Assembly: GCA_026708085.1 (NCBI GenBank)
Contig: JAPOVP010000049.1
Location: 1-64,000, forward strand
From: Caldilineaceae bacterium
GTDB lineage: Bacteria; Chloroflexota; Anaerolineae; Caldilineales; Caldilineaceae
Direction: 5' to 3'
DNA: 64,000 nt
The notes beneath the pieces were generated by a model. It was not told where the DNA came from, did no database searches, and was given only the letters and a program-made list of their open reading frames with translations. Made by a program: the position numbers and the translations under genes. This document shows, piece by piece, positions 34,381 to 43,126 of this stretch. How positions within the stretch are numbered: the first letter of the stretch is position 1; every line of letters starts with the position of its first letter.

Positions 34381-35177
34381 CCGCCCTTCTCAGTGTCCAG
34401 CAGGTTACAAAAGTATTCGGCGGCCTGACGGCAGTCGACAGCGTTGACCTCGACATCGCGGAGCGTTCGATCAGCTCGTTGATCGGCCCAAACGGCGCCG
34501 GCAAGACAACCCTCTTCAACTGCCTGACAGGACTGCACAGGCCGGAATCGGGCGAGATTTTGTTCAGCGGAAGTTCCCTGATCGGCCTCCGCCCGGATGA
34601 AATCACTGATCGCGGCGTAGCCAGAACTTATCAGAACATTCGCCTCTTCGGCAGAATGACAGCGCTTGAAAACGTCCTCGTCGGTCAGCATCTGCGTTTG
34701 CAGGCTTCCCACTGGAGCGCGGTTCTGCGTACGGCCAGCCAGCAGTCCGAGGAACAGGCCGCACGGGAATACGCCCTTGAGCTGCTTGAATTCGTCGGCT
34801 TGAGCGGCCGCGAAGGGGTTGTCTCCACAAACCTGCCATACGGAGATCAGAGATTGCTTGAGGTTGCGCGGGCCCTGGGAAGCCAACCCAGCCTGCTGCT
34901 CCTGGACGAGCCGGCCGCGGGCATGAATCCCAGCGAGACCGACCGCATGATGGAGCTCGTTCACAGGTTACGCGACGAAAAGGGGATTACGGTATTTCTG
35001 ATCGAACACGACATGAAGGTCGTGATGAGCATTTCGGAAAGCGTGGCTGTTCTGGACTACGGCGAAAAAATCGCCGAAGGCACGCCTGAGGAGGTCCGCG
35101 CAAACGCACGCGTAGTAGAGGCCTACCTAGGCCCGGAAGTCGCAGTGCAGGAAGCAACCGACGACGCGAGCCTTTGA
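34377..35177 (+). CDS. livG: branched-chain amino acid ABC ATPase LivG
   Basis: One of two cytoplasmic ATPases of the importer. The 266-residue protein has Walker A GPNGAGKTT (about 36-44) and the family loop TYQNIRLFGRMTALENVLVGQH. In place of the strict LSGGQ signature it reads LPYGDQRLLEVARAL, which is the normal LivG form. Walker B is LLLLDEPAAGMNP and the H-switch IEHDMKVVM. It begins inside the livM stop codon and ends 3 bp before livF. Confidence 0.95.
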   Translation: MTALLSVQQVTKVFGGLTAVDSVDLDIAERSISSLIGPNGAGKTTLFNCLTGLHRPESGEILFSGSSLIGLRPDEITDRGVARTYQNIRLFGRMTALENVLVGQHLRLQASHWSAVLRTASQQSEEQAAREYALELLEFVGLSGREGVVSTNLPYGDQRLLEVARALGSQPSLLLLDEPAAGMNPSETDRMMELVHRLRDEKGITVFLIEHDMKVVMSISESVAVLDYGEKIAEGTPEEVRANARVVEAYLGPEVAVQEATDDASL

Positions 35178-35180
35178 ACC

Positions 35181-35933
35181 ATGTTGATTCTGGATTCCGT
35201 CCACACTTACTACGGCCACATCCACGCGCTTAAGGGCGTGTCCTTAACTGTGATGGAAGGTGAAGTCGTTACGTTGATCGGCTCGAACGGCGCCGGCAAG
35301 ACGACGACGCTCAATACGATCAGCGGTGTGCTGCGGGCCCGAGCCGGCGCGGTCTACTTTCAGAACACGCCTCGCAAAGCAGGCGAGCAAGTCGGGAACG
35401 GCCGCAAAGATGACATTCGACTGGACCGGCTGCCCGCCCATGAGGTAGCCAGGCTGGGCGTCTCTCAGTCTCCGGAAGGACGCAAGATCTTCGCCCGCCT
35501 ATCGGTGCAGGAGAATCTGGCGATGGGTGCATTCGCCCGCACTGACGCCGAAGGTGTCCGATTGGACTTGGAACGCGTCTTCGAGCTTTTCCCACGACTC
35601 AAGGAACGCCTGAGCCAGCCTGGTGGTACACTGTCCGGCGGCGAACAGCAGATGCTGGCGATTGGCCGCGCCCTCATGAGCAGGCCCCGCATCCTACTTC
35701 TTGACGAGCCTTCGATGGGGCTGGCCCCCATCCTTGTGCAACAGATCTTCCAAATCATTCGCGAGATCAATGCCCAGGGCACAACGATCCTGCTCGTAGA
35801 ACAGAACGCCCAGGCCGCCCTGCAAGTTGCCGATCGCGGATACGTCCTCGAAACAGGGAACATAGTCCTGAGCGGCGCTGCCGGCGACCTCCTGGCCAAC
35901 CCGCAGGTAGCCGAAGCGTATCTGGGAATCTGA
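35181..35933 (+). CDS. livF: branched-chain amino acid ABC ATPase LivF
   Basis: The second ATPase of the importer, 250 residues. It has Walker A GSNGAGKTT (34-42), SPEGRKIFARLSVQENL, the signature LSGGEQQMLAIGRAL, Walker B ILLLDEPSMGLAP and the VEQNAQAAL switch. Residues about 62-79 (TPRKAGEQVGNGRKDDIR) are a hydrophilic insertion relative to typical LivF proteins, placed before LPAHEVARLG. It is the last gene of the operon and is convergent with the hydroxyacid dehydrogenase 51 bp away. Confidence 0.94.
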   Translation: MLILDSVHTYYGHIHALKGVSLTVMEGEVVTLIGSNGAGKTTTLNTISGVLRARAGAVYFQNTPRKAGEQVGNGRKDDIRLDRLPAHEVARLGVSQSPEGRKIFARLSVQENLAMGAFARTDAEGVRLDLERVFELFPRLKERLSQPGGTLSGGEQQMLAIGRALMSRPRILLLDEPSMGLAPILVQQIFQIIREINAQGTTILLVEQNAQAALQVADRGYVLETGNIVLSGAAGDLLANPQVAEAYLGI

Positions 35934-35984
35934 CGCGACAGGCCGGCCCTTCGGAAACGTGGGCAGTGGTCGAAGAGGCCGCGC

Positions 35985-36944
35985 CTAAAACAGCCGGCGC
36001 TTGTCCACGATGTTGCGAACAGGCTCGCCCGCAAGATAGCGGCGCAGGTTGTCCCGCAGGGTGTCGATGCGTCGTTGGGGCACGTGTGGATTGTCGGCGG
36101 CGACATGGGGAGTCAGAATTACGTTCTCCATTTTCCAAAGCGGATGCTCCGCGGGCAGCGGCTCTGTCTCGTAAACGTCCAGCGCCGCGCCTGCGATTCC
36201 GCCTGACTCCAGAGCCGCGACCAGCGCGTCCAGCTTGACGACGACCCCGCGACTGATGTTGATCAGGTAAGCTGACGATTTCATTTTCCCGATCTCTTCT
36301 GCGCCGATCAGGCCGACCGTCTCCGGCGTCTGCGGTACGCAACTGACCGCAAAGTCGGCCTCGCCCAGCAGATCGTGCAGCCTGTCCTGGGGCCACAGCG
36401 CGTCCAGGTCGAGGCTGCGCCCCGGCGTCGATGCGGGCCGTGCATCGACGGCGATAACGCGCATGTCGTGCGCCTTACCCCGTCTGGCAAGCTCCGATCC
36501 GATTCCGCCCAGCCCAATTACACCGAGCGTGCAGTCCGCCAAATGGCGTACGGGCGTCCCCTTCTGCCACTCGCCTCGGATCTGGCGGCGCATGTAGAGG
36601 TGTATCCCGCGTGCGAACATGAGAATGAAGCAGAATGCATGGTCCGCGATCATATCGCTGTAAATCTTTGCCATGTTGCTGACCACAATGTCGCTCTCGG
36701 CAAGCTCCGCGAACATGTAGTGCTCCAGGCCGGCGATGGGCGTCTGCAGCCAGCGCAGGCTTTCGGCCCGCTCCAGAAGGGCCGGTGTCAGATCTCCGTA
36801 CATACCGACGGCTTGAGGAATCGCGGCGAGGGCCTCATCTTCGGTCAGCGCGTTGACGATCTCCAGATCGGGAGACACGGCCCGCACCTGTTCAAGTTCG
36901 TCAGGCGTTAGCGGGGGAAAGATAAGAAAGTTCATCGATGTCAT
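35985..36944 (-). CDS. D-2-hydroxyacid dehydrogenase
   Basis: This NAD(P)-dependent oxidoreductase interconverts 2-keto and 2-hydroxy acids. The 319-residue protein has the nucleotide motif GVIGLGGIGSELA (141-153), an Asp at 167 that favours NAD, and the catalytic set R232 (in NISRG), E261 and H280 (in LTPHVA). The Trp/His region LWKMENVILTPH is typical of GhrA/phosphoglycerate-like members. It starts 13 bp after the Gfo/Idh/MocA gene, so the two form a catabolic unit. The natural substrate is not clear. Confidence 0.92.
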   Translation of the reverse strand: MTSMNFLIFPPLTPDELEQVRAVSPDLEIVNALTEDEALAAIPQAVGMYGDLTPALLERAESLRWLQTPIAGLEHYMFAELAESDIVVSNMAKIYSDMIADHAFCFILMFARGIHLYMRRQIRGEWQKGTPVRHLADCTLGVIGLGGIGSELARRGKAHDMRVIAVDARPASTPGRSLDLDALWPQDRLHDLLGEADFAVSCVPQTPETVGLIGAEEIGKMKSSAYLINISRGVVVKLDALVAALESGGIAGAALDVYETEPLPAEHPLWKMENVILTPHVAADNPHVPQRRIDTLRDNLRRYLAGEPVRNIVDKRRLF

Positions 36945-36957
36945 TCCTCTCTGTGCG

Positions 36958-38112
36958 TTAGTCGGGCTTCTGCCTGAATGCAGCGAATCTATCTGCGTTC
37001 AGCAACTGGTCAACGTACACTCTTTCACCGCCCAATTCGTCTGATACATTTGCCCCGATTACGGCAGCCAGGCTGTTCATGGCATCGCCGAAAGGCGAGC
37101 GGATCAGCTCAGGGCGGTTGTCTGCGATCGCCCGCATGAATACTTTACTGATGGCAAATGTATCGTCCCCTCCCCGCCCTTCGTAAAGCGTTTTGGTGAC
37201 GGCACCCTGTGGCGGCGGTTGCGATGGCGGATAGGGTCCGTCGTACTCGTACATCGTGACGCCCTCCCAGAAGATCTCTGCCCTCCCTTCCGTCCACAGG
37301 ACCTGGTGGTCAATAAAGTCGGCGTAGACCCTCCGCAGGCGCGATAGAGTCATCGTGCCTACCGCGCCGCCCGCGAAACCGAACAGAGTGCTGTAGGTGT
37401 AGGGATTGTCAGCCCCATCAATTACCTCATCGTCCGGCCGGTGCTGGTAGTGGGCCTGCACCCACTCTACGTCGCCGAACCAGTAGCGCCACAGATCGAG
37501 AAGATGGATGCCGCCTTCGACCACCGTCATTCCGCTCCAGGCCCGGTTCGCCGTCCATACCCTGTTTCCCGGCCCTCCGTGAAGCTCCGTCTGATGGTGC
37601 TTGACATTGTGCCCTTCGAGTGGCCCGTGATAGGTGTAGCTTGCCATCAGGGGCCGTCTTCCCTCGAGGAAGTGGCGATGGACAGCTTCATGGCGGCCGT
37701 CAAAACGCTGCTGGAATCCTGCAGTGGAGAGCACGCCTGCCTCGTCAATTGCCGCCTCCATCTCAAGTGCCTCATCCAGGTACAAGCTCATCGGTTTCTC
37801 GACGAACAGGTGCAGGCCAGACTGGGCCGCGCGCACAACCTCGCCCGAGTGGACATTGGGTGGAATGCAGACATAGAGGACGTCCAGTTCCTGGCTGAGA
37901 AGCTCCTCAAAGCGGGTTGTATGCAGTATGTCCTCTGGCCGATAGCCGTCCACATAGTTACGGATCTTGTCCGCTGCAAGATTTGCGGTAAACGCGTCGG
38001 CCAAGGCTGAAAGCCTGACCGCGCCCTGCGACTGGAGTGCCCACAGCGACTTCAAATGCTGAAGCCCCCGCTGCCCTAATCCCATCAGGGCCACGCGTAC
38101 GGGTTGTGTCAT
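36958..38112 (-). CDS. Gfo/Idh/MocA family oxidoreductase
   Basis: This family oxidises or reduces sugars, inositols and their derivatives with NAD(P). The 384-residue protein has an N-terminal Rossmann fold (VALMGLGQRGLQH, 8-20), the hinge motif EKPMSLYLDEA (about 119-129, the conserved E-K-P) and a C-terminal alpha/beta dimerisation domain. A WxxP-like region follows, with GGIHLLDLWRYWFGDV where G-x-x-x-D-x-x carries the catalytic His/Asp pair. It lies directly upstream of the hydroxyacid dehydrogenase. Together with the neighbouring Liv importer this suggests uptake and breakdown of a hydroxylated or sugar-acid substrate. Confidence 0.9.
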   Translation of the reverse strand: MTQPVRVALMGLGQRGLQHLKSLWALQSQGAVRLSALADAFTANLAADKIRNYVDGYRPEDILHTTRFEELLSQELDVLYVCIPPNVHSGEVVRAAQSGLHLFVEKPMSLYLDEALEMEAAIDEAGVLSTAGFQQRFDGRHEAVHRHFLEGRRPLMASYTYHGPLEGHNVKHHQTELHGGPGNRVWTANRAWSGMTVVEGGIHLLDLWRYWFGDVEWVQAHYQHRPDDEVIDGADNPYTYSTLFGFAGGAVGTMTLSRLRRVYADFIDHQVLWTEGRAEIFWEGVTMYEYDGPYPPSQPPPQGAVTKTLYEGRGGDDTFAISKVFMRAIADNRPELIRSPFGDAMNSLAAVIGANVSDELGGERVYVDQLLNADRFAAFRQKPD

Positions 38113-38313
38113 CGTAGCTCCTCTATCTCAGAATCATCTGCACGACCCGGGTTCCCGACGCTACACGATTCTGTGCCGGGTAAGGCATGTTCACATTTTC
38201 GCTGCGCGTGTGCTCGAACGCCTTCACCCGACCGCTTTCCATTGTAGCGGAAATCTGCGAGCGGGCAACGGCAGCCGCGCAGGTTGATCGCTTGCATTTC
38301 AAACCTGTGGAAT

Positions 38314-38342
38314 TTGCTGAACTGACTCGAAACGTCTATAAT
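38314..38342 (+). promoter_or_regulatory. predicted promoter of rpmG
   Basis: TTGCTG (38314-38319) and TATAAT (38337-38342) are spaced by exactly 17 bp. Transcription would start near 38350, giving a leader of about 165 nt before rpmG. The 402-bp gap between the MocA gene (38112) and rpmG otherwise holds the divergent promoter of the catabolic pair and the leader hairpin. Confidence 0.6.
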
Positions 38343-38369
38343 CCTGACCGGCAACTGTCTAGTTCGTAG

Positions 38370-38393
38370 AGAGGGCAACCTGCCGCTCTTTTG
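38370..38393 (+). promoter_or_regulatory. leader hairpin followed by T-run, possible attenuator of rpmG
   Basis: AGAG-GGCA (38370-38377) pairs with TGCC-(G)-CTCT (38381-38389), leaving a 3-nt loop and one bulged G, followed by TTTT. Its position about 25 nt after the predicted start and 120 nt before rpmG fits an intrinsic terminator used as an attenuator. Ribosomal protein operons are often controlled this way, but no L33-specific system of this form is known to me. Confidence 0.35.
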
Positions 38394-38514
38394 CCAGTTT
38401 ACCAAAATTGTCTCCCAACCGGCGGCGATATTGGTTGGAAACTGAGGTGTTCTTTTCGCTTGTCCGATAGGGTCAGCGAAAACAGTGACCTCAGGAAGTG
38501 TAACGGAGGCGAAA

Positions 38515-38676
38515 ATGGCCAAGAAAGGACCACGTCAGCTCGTGAAGATGCGCAGCACCGAGAGTCATCATCTCTATCTGACGTCAAAAAACCGTCGAAA
38601 CAACGACAAGAGACTGGAGTTGAAGAAGTACGATCCGGTTCTGCGCAAGCATGTCGTTTACCGGGAGACAAGGTAA
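38515..38676 (+). CDS. rpmG: 50S ribosomal protein L33
   Basis: This is a small basic protein of the large subunit near the E site. The 53-residue sequence has the core [21 protein letters not shown] followed by RKHVVYRET, matching L33. It has no Cys pairs, so it is the zinc-independent (C-minus) form. The ATG at 38515 follows ACGGAGG. It stands alone here, not next to secE/nusG or rpmB. Confidence 0.95.
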   Translation: MAKKGPRQLVKMRSTESHHLYLTSKNRRNNDKRLELKKYDPVLRKHVVYRETR

Positions 38677-38758
38677 GGAAACTGCTTGGGCCTGTGTCTG
38701 ACCGCGCCGCAAGCTGCGCTGGGAACAGTTCAGTGGTTTACCAACCGCATGCCATTCG

Positions 38759-38800
38759 AAACCCGCTGCCAAGGATTCTCACTGCAGCGGGTTTCTGATT
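38759..38800 (+). terminator. rho-independent terminator after rpmG
   Basis: AAACCCGCTGC (38759-38769) and GCAGCGGGTTT (38784-38794) form a perfect 11-bp stem with a 14-nt loop, followed by CTGATTTGT. The T content after the stem is modest, but the A-rich 5' side and T-rich 3' side extend it. Confidence 0.75.
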
Positions 38801-38881
38801 TGTAGGGCGATTAGTGGTCAGTCCACAATTTTGGAGGCCTCCGGCAGGTAAAGTTCTTGAGAAACCGTGAGACCTTCCCAA

Positions 38882-38914
38882 CAAAAAAGCAGGGGACCCG
38901 AATGAGTCCTCCCG
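38882..38914 (-). terminator. probable terminator of tRNA-Lys
   Basis: Reading on the minus strand, a GGGAGGAC...GTCCCC stem with one mismatch is followed by TGC and six T (38888-38883 region). It begins a few bases after the tRNA 3' end, as expected for a monocistronic tRNA. Confidence 0.5.
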
Positions 38915-38922
38915 CTCCGGAG

Positions 38923-38995
38923 TGACCCACCAGGGATTCGAACCCCGAACCCGCGGATTAAGAGTCCGCTGCTCTGCCAGTTGAGCTAGTGGGCC
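38923..38995 (-). tRNA. tRNA-Lys (anticodon CTT)
   Basis: The 73-nt sequence folds into a full cloverleaf on the minus strand. The acceptor stem GGCCCAC pairs with GTGGGTC (one G-T pair), the D arm is AGCTCAACTGGCAGAGC, the anticodon stem is GCGGA/TCCGC around loop CTCTTAA, and the T arm carries GGTTCGAATCC. The anticodon CTT is at 38962-38960 and reads AAG. The 3' CCA is not encoded. A consensus promoter lies directly upstream at 39038-39010. Confidence 0.97.
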
Positions 38996-39009
38996 GACAG
39001 CCAGACCAC

Positions 39010-39038
39010 ATTGTAGATAGCGGACCTATGATTGTCAA
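39010..39038 (-). promoter_or_regulatory. consensus promoter of tRNA-Lys
   Basis: On the minus strand a perfect TTGACA (39038-39033) and TACAAT (39015-39010) are 17 bp apart, about 15 bp before the tRNA 5' end. This is the closest match to a sigma70 consensus in the window. Confidence 0.8.
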
Positions 39039-39149
39039 GTTCGGTGCCAGTCATCGTGCATCCCAGATTTGGGGTGGGAACAGCCTGGCGGGGAATCGGC
39101 GCCAGCGGTGGCTGGCGTTGTAAACCATCTTTGGGCGAGACGCGGTACA

Positions 39150-39518
39150 GGCGCCAGGCCTGGCCGGACGGTGGAATTCGTCAGTTGGGGAGGGTGCGAG
39201 GGCAGGCACAAAGGCCGGCACCTACGGGAATCTGATGGGACTGGCGGGACGTGGTCTGGTTAAACACTCTCGGCTGGGCACCTTTTCGAATAGAGACACC
39301 AGGTCGGCGAGGCATGTTGTAGGAGAGGGGGCGTTGCGGGGGCGGAGCCCCCGCACAAGGGAGGGCCGAATAGGCCCGACCGCCCAACTGCAGTGGTCAG
39401 TGGTCAGTGGTCAGTGGTCAGAGACGGCGCTTGTTCTGGCGGAAACTGGAATGGGAACTGACCATGGCTTGGGTGCCACCAGAGGTATACGAATGATCGC
39501 CCCAATATTGGGATGCAT
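39150..39518. repeat. dispersed intergenic repeat, copy 2 (about 370 bp)
   Basis: Second copy of the element at 29518-29890 in the same orientation. Shared blocks are GGCGAGGCATGTTGTAGGAG, the GGGGGCGTTGCGG/GGGCGGAGCCCCC core, and GGAGGGCCGAATAGGCCCGACCGCCC. The heptamer tandem TGGTCAG occurs here as four clean copies (about 39393-39421). The homology fades and returns at ATATTGGGATGCAT (39505-39518). A minus-strand frame encoding similar peptides in both copies is a result of the repeat, not a gene. Aminopeptidase begins 60 bp after its end. Confidence 0.88.
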
Positions 39519-39577
39519 CCGCCAGTCGTTTCGTTGCAGAATACCACTTAAAAGAGTAAACAGGACAGTGACTTCTC

Positions 39578-40876
39578 ATGACACATTCCGATAGGGATCT
39601 CGAACAGTACGCCAATCTCCTGATCCGACTTGGCGTCAACCTGCAGCCGGGCCAGTCGCTCGACATTCGCACGGAGCCCGTTCATCGCGAGTTCGCGCTG
39701 GCACTGGCCTCCGCCGCCTATGATGCCGGCGCAAAGTTCGTCGCCATCGAATACAGTGATATGCGATTGCAGAGCATACGGGCCGGCAAGAGTTCGGAGG
39801 AGGAACTCGATCACCTTCCCGCCTACATCGAAGCCATTGCAAACGAACGAAAAGATGACAAGTGGGCCGCCATCAGCGTAGTTGGCGAAGAAGATCCGTC
39901 GCTCCCCTCCCAGATCGATCCCAACAAGCTGCGCATCCTCCAGACCGCCGAGTACCGTGCCACGATGGCGTGGCGTTCGTCGATGATGGAGATGAAGCAG
40001 CAGTGGAACGTGGCCGCAATGCCCACGCCGGCCTGGGCGCAGAAGGTCTTTCCCGATCTCTGCCCGGAAGATGCGCTGGAACGCTTCTGGGAGGAGATTC
40101 GCCGAATCATCCGCCTGGACGCCGACGACCCGCTCTCGGCGTGGCAGACGCATCTCACCAATCTTGCGGCGGCCCGTTCAACGCTGCAGTCCAAGCAGGT
40201 GCGCGCCCTCCACTTTTACGACCCTGCGCCCGGCCCGGATGGACAGGCCTCAACCGATCTGACGATCGGTCTGACCGACCGGCCGCACTGGGCCGGAGGC
40301 AACAGTGGACTCGGAACCGAAGCAGATAACGGGAGCGGCGCCTCCGCAACGCCCATTTTTCTCCCTAACATTCCCACCGAGGAACTGTTCACCACCCCGC
40401 ATCGCCTGCGGGTAAACGGTTGGACGCGAACGTCCCGCCCCAGCTTCCCCTTTCGCCGGGAGGTAGCCGAAGCCTGGTTCCGTTTCGAAGACGGCATGGT
40501 AGTTGAATTCTCGGCGGGTGACGACCAGGAGACATACGAACAGTTTTTCGACGTCGAGGGCACCCGCTTCCTCGGCGAGGTCGCTCTCGTTGATGTGTCA
40601 TCACCCATTTTCAAGAGCGGACTTACCTACTACAACACCCTCTTTGACGAGAACGCCGCCTGCCACGTTGCTTTTGGCAAGGCGTACCCCATCGGGCTGG
40701 AGGGCGGGGCCGACCTTTCTGAGAAGGAACTCATGGATGCCGGCGTGAATAACTCGGATCTCCATCTGGACGTGATGATTGGCACATCGACTCTTGACGT
40801 GACCGGCCAGCTGAGCGATGGGACCGAATTCGCTATCATGCGTGAGGGCCGATACACGCCCGACGTTCTGGCATGA
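39578..40876 (+). CDS. M29-family metallo-aminopeptidase
   Basis: This aminopeptidase, of the AmpS/thermophilic aminopeptidase family, removes N-terminal residues with a two-metal centre. The 432-residue cytoplasmic protein shows the metal ligands in order: E268 (IPTEE), E334 (FLGEVALVD), H363 (ACHVAFG) and H396 with D398 (DLHLD). The N-terminal domain YANLLIRLGVNLQPGQ is also characteristic. A short Gly/Ser-rich stretch (about 241-257) interrupts the usual IFLPNIPTEE approach. It overlaps the next gene by ATGA. A peptide-recycling role fits, since the downstream enzyme makes methionine. Confidence 0.92.
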   Translation: MTHSDRDLEQYANLLIRLGVNLQPGQSLDIRTEPVHREFALALASAAYDAGAKFVAIEYSDMRLQSIRAGKSSEEELDHLPAYIEAIANERKDDKWAAISVVGEEDPSLPSQIDPNKLRILQTAEYRATMAWRSSMMEMKQQWNVAAMPTPAWAQKVFPDLCPEDALERFWEEIRRIIRLDADDPLSAWQTHLTNLAAARSTLQSKQVRALHFYDPAPGPDGQASTDLTIGLTDRPHWAGGNSGLGTEADNGSGASATPIFLPNIPTEELFTTPHRLRVNGWTRTSRPSFPFRREVAEAWFRFEDGMVVEFSAGDDQETYEQFFDVEGTRFLGEVALVDVSSPIFKSGLTYYNTLFDENAACHVAFGKAYPIGLEGGADLSEKELMDAGVNNSDLHLDVMIGTSTLDVTGQLSDGTEFAIMREGRYTPDVLA

Positions 40877-41835
40877 ATGTAGACGACCCTTTGCAACCCT
40901 TCTTTGCCAATCAGCGGGCCGTTATTCTCGATGGCGGCCTCGCGACTGAACTGGAGTGGAGAGGCGCCGATCTGCACGACGAGTTGTGGTCTGCCCGCCT
41001 TCTGATCGAAAACCCGGCATCGATTCGCCAGCTTCATCTTGACTATTTCCTGGCCGGCGCCGACGTCGCCGTCAGCGCCAGCTATCAGGCCAGTTTCGAG
41101 GGCTTCGCGCGCCGCGGCCTTAGCAGAAAAGAGAGCGCGGCCCTATTGGAGAGCAGCGTACGTATCGCGCAGCAGGCGCGCGACCATTTCTGGGAAGAAC
41201 TGCGCGTCCCAGCCGACCGTGAAAAACGGAAGCGACCTCTGGTCGCTGCTTCGGTCGGCAGCTATGGGGCCTACCTTGCCGACGGTTCCGAGTATCGGGG
41301 CGATTACAGTATCTCCGACCAGGAGTTGAGGGAATGGCACCGCCCGAGGCTAGAAGCATTGCTGGCAGCAGAGCCGGACCTGGTCGCCTGCGAGACTATT
41401 CCATGCTTACAGGAAGGAGAGGTCCTGGTAGGCCTCCTGGACGAATATCGAGACACGCCTGCATGGCTGAGCTTCAGCTGCCGCGACGGATCAAGAGTTT
41501 GCAGCGGGGAGAGATTCGACGTCTGTGTTGAACTTGCAAACAGTTCCCGGGCCATCGTCGCAGCCGGCTTGAACTGCACTGCGCCTCGTTATGCCGAGTT
41601 GCTGTTGCGCAGAGCCAGCAGGGTTACTGACAAGCCTCTTGTCTGCTATCCGAACAGCGGTGAGACGTGGGACAGTGCCTCCAACACATGGACTTCCAAC
41701 AGTGACAAAGGCAGGTTCACCGACAGAGCCGTCACTTGGAACACCATCGGAGCCCGACTGATTGGCGGCTGCTGCCGTACGTCGCCAAACGATATTCGGG
41801 CTTTGGCCGCACTCCTAGTCCCGTCCGATAGTTAG
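40873..41835 (+). CDS. mmuM: homocysteine S-methyltransferase
   Basis: This enzyme makes methionine from homocysteine with S-methylmethionine or S-adenosylmethionine as donor. The 320-residue barrel has ILDGGLATELEWRG (18-31), a Cys in GLNCTAPRY (C235), and C300-C301 in LIGGCCRTSP. These are the three zinc ligands of the family. The length fits the MmuM subgroup; cobalamin domains of MetH are absent. It is translationally coupled to the aminopeptidase. Confidence 0.92.
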   Translation: MNVDDPLQPFFANQRAVILDGGLATELEWRGADLHDELWSARLLIENPASIRQLHLDYFLAGADVAVSASYQASFEGFARRGLSRKESAALLESSVRIAQQARDHFWEELRVPADREKRKRPLVAASVGSYGAYLADGSEYRGDYSISDQELREWHRPRLEALLAAEPDLVACETIPCLQEGEVLVGLLDEYRDTPAWLSFSCRDGSRVCSGERFDVCVELANSSRAIVAAGLNCTAPRYAELLLRRASRVTDKPLVCYPNSGETWDSASNTWTSNSDKGRFTDRAVTWNTIGARLIGGCCRTSPNDIRALAALLVPSDS

Positions 41836-41889
41836 AAAACACTCCAGGCTCCGTTGCCATTTTGGGGTTGTGAGAAACAGAGCCAATCG

Positions 41890-42130
41890 ATCCGCGAAGG
41901 CACGCGAAGGGTCGCGAAGAACAGCTTTTTGTCCACGAAGGGCCACTAAGGGCCGCGAAGAACACCTCTTTGTCTGCGGAGGGCCACAAAGGGCCGCGAA
42001 GAACACCTCTTTGTCCGCGGAGGGCCACTAAGGGCCGCGAAGAACACTTTTTTGTCCACGAAGGGCCACTAAGGGCCTCGAACAACACCTCTGTCCGCGG
42101 AGGACGCGGAGGGACGCAGAGAACACTTCT
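41890..42130. repeat. tandem array of a 41-bp unit, about five copies
   Basis: The anchor TTGTCC-[AG]-CG begins at about 41931, 41972 (GTCTGCGG), 42013, 42054 and 42093, with steps 41, 41, 41 and 39 bp. Each unit is close to GTCCACGAAGGGCCACTAAG followed by GGCCGCGAAGAACACCTCTT. The last copies decay into GACGCGGAGGGACGCAGAG. The frames that cross it (repeated Leu-Arg-Gly-Pro peptides on the minus strand) are artefacts. The DNA up to 42349 is otherwise non-coding and includes a CCCGCAAGGGGTGCCCCTAC fragment related to other intergenic repeats. Confidence 0.9.
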
Positions 42131-42349
42131 GTTTGATCGGCGAAATCACGAGAAGGGCCGGGAGGAAGGGCAAATAGCAGGGCACACACAAAGGAGGCAA
42201 CAAACAGAGCACCCGCAAGGGGTGCCCCTACGGTTGGGATGGCTGGTTGAAATGTCAACAGTCCCTAGCCATTGGCGCGGACGCGAAAGGAGCCGGTCTC
42301 TGGTAAGAGTCCGACTCCAATATTCCAGTCGGGTGAGAGTGAAATGCGC

Positions 42350-42889
42350 CTACTCGGCTCGCTGCGAAAGCAGGTAGGTCAGGAGGTCAGCCAGATCCTG
42401 CTCGCTGAGATCCTCGGAGTATGTTTCGGGCATAACGTCGGAGGTATAGCCGTCCACGATGTAGTCGTTCGGGTTGATAATACTTGTGTAAAGGTACAAT
42501 GCCGGCCCTGCGAGACCCAGCTGCTCGGCCCGACCAACTGCGGTGTCGGCGATTTCAAGCCACGTTGGGGCCACGTCCACCAGGCTGTTGTCGGTTACGT
42601 GGCAACCGATGCAGTTGTGGGGGACTGTAAGGTCAAGGCCCCTTTCGGCATCTCCCGGGATCAGGGCCACTATGTTTTGAGGCAGACCGGCCAGAATCTC
42701 CTCGTCACTGAGCCCGGCAATGCGCGGCCGCGGCGTGGGTGTTGGCGGTACAAATGTCTCCCCCTCTGCGAGAACCACCATGTTGGGCGAGATCAACTGC
42801 AGCCGCGGGTTGGGCGCACAAGCGCTTACTACGACAAGAGCCAGAAGAAAACAGATAATGGCAAGCAGATATGACTTACGACGTACCAT
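42350..42889 (-). CDS. membrane-anchored cytochrome c lipoprotein
   Basis: This is an extracytoplasmic electron carrier. The 179-residue product has a lipoprotein signal with lipobox VSAC (C24) and a Pro/Thr-rich tether (about 47-56). A single cytochrome c domain follows, with heme motif CIGCH (93-97) and probable axial M153 in VMPETY. The last helix LADLLTYLLSQ is typical of class I cytochromes. A TATAAT lies on the minus strand at 42967-42962, giving a leader of about 65 nt. Maturation would need the CcmF/CcmI-type proteins encoded at 60023-62792. Confidence 0.9.
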   Translation of the reverse strand: MVRRKSYLLAIICFLLALVVVSACAPNPRLQLISPNMVVLAEGETFVPPTPTPRPRIAGLSDEEILAGLPQNIVALIPGDAERGLDLTVPHNCIGCHVTDNSLVDVAPTWLEIADTAVGRAEQLGLAGPALYLYTSIINPNDYIVDGYTSDVMPETYSEDLSEQDLADLLTYLLSQRAE

Positions 42890-43126
42890 TCACTATCTCC
42901 ATCGAGAGCTTTAGCGACTGGATAGCAATTGCAAATAGGAATGTCACGAAATACAGCCGCTATTATATAACATGAACCGCCGCTTTACCGCATTCGCACT
43001 CCGCTTGAAACAGATTTCACGATTGGGATGGGGTGCAAGTAGCAGGAAGATTCAAATTGAAGAGACGGAGCGGATCTCGCAGAGTGGGTACCGGGCTAAT
43101 GTCTCTAGCCTATCAAGGGGGAACCA

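Noticed and set aside
33639-34964. Long minus-strand open frame (441 codons)
   Set aside because: It runs antisense to livM and livG, whose motifs and overlapping starts are clear. The peptide has no domain.
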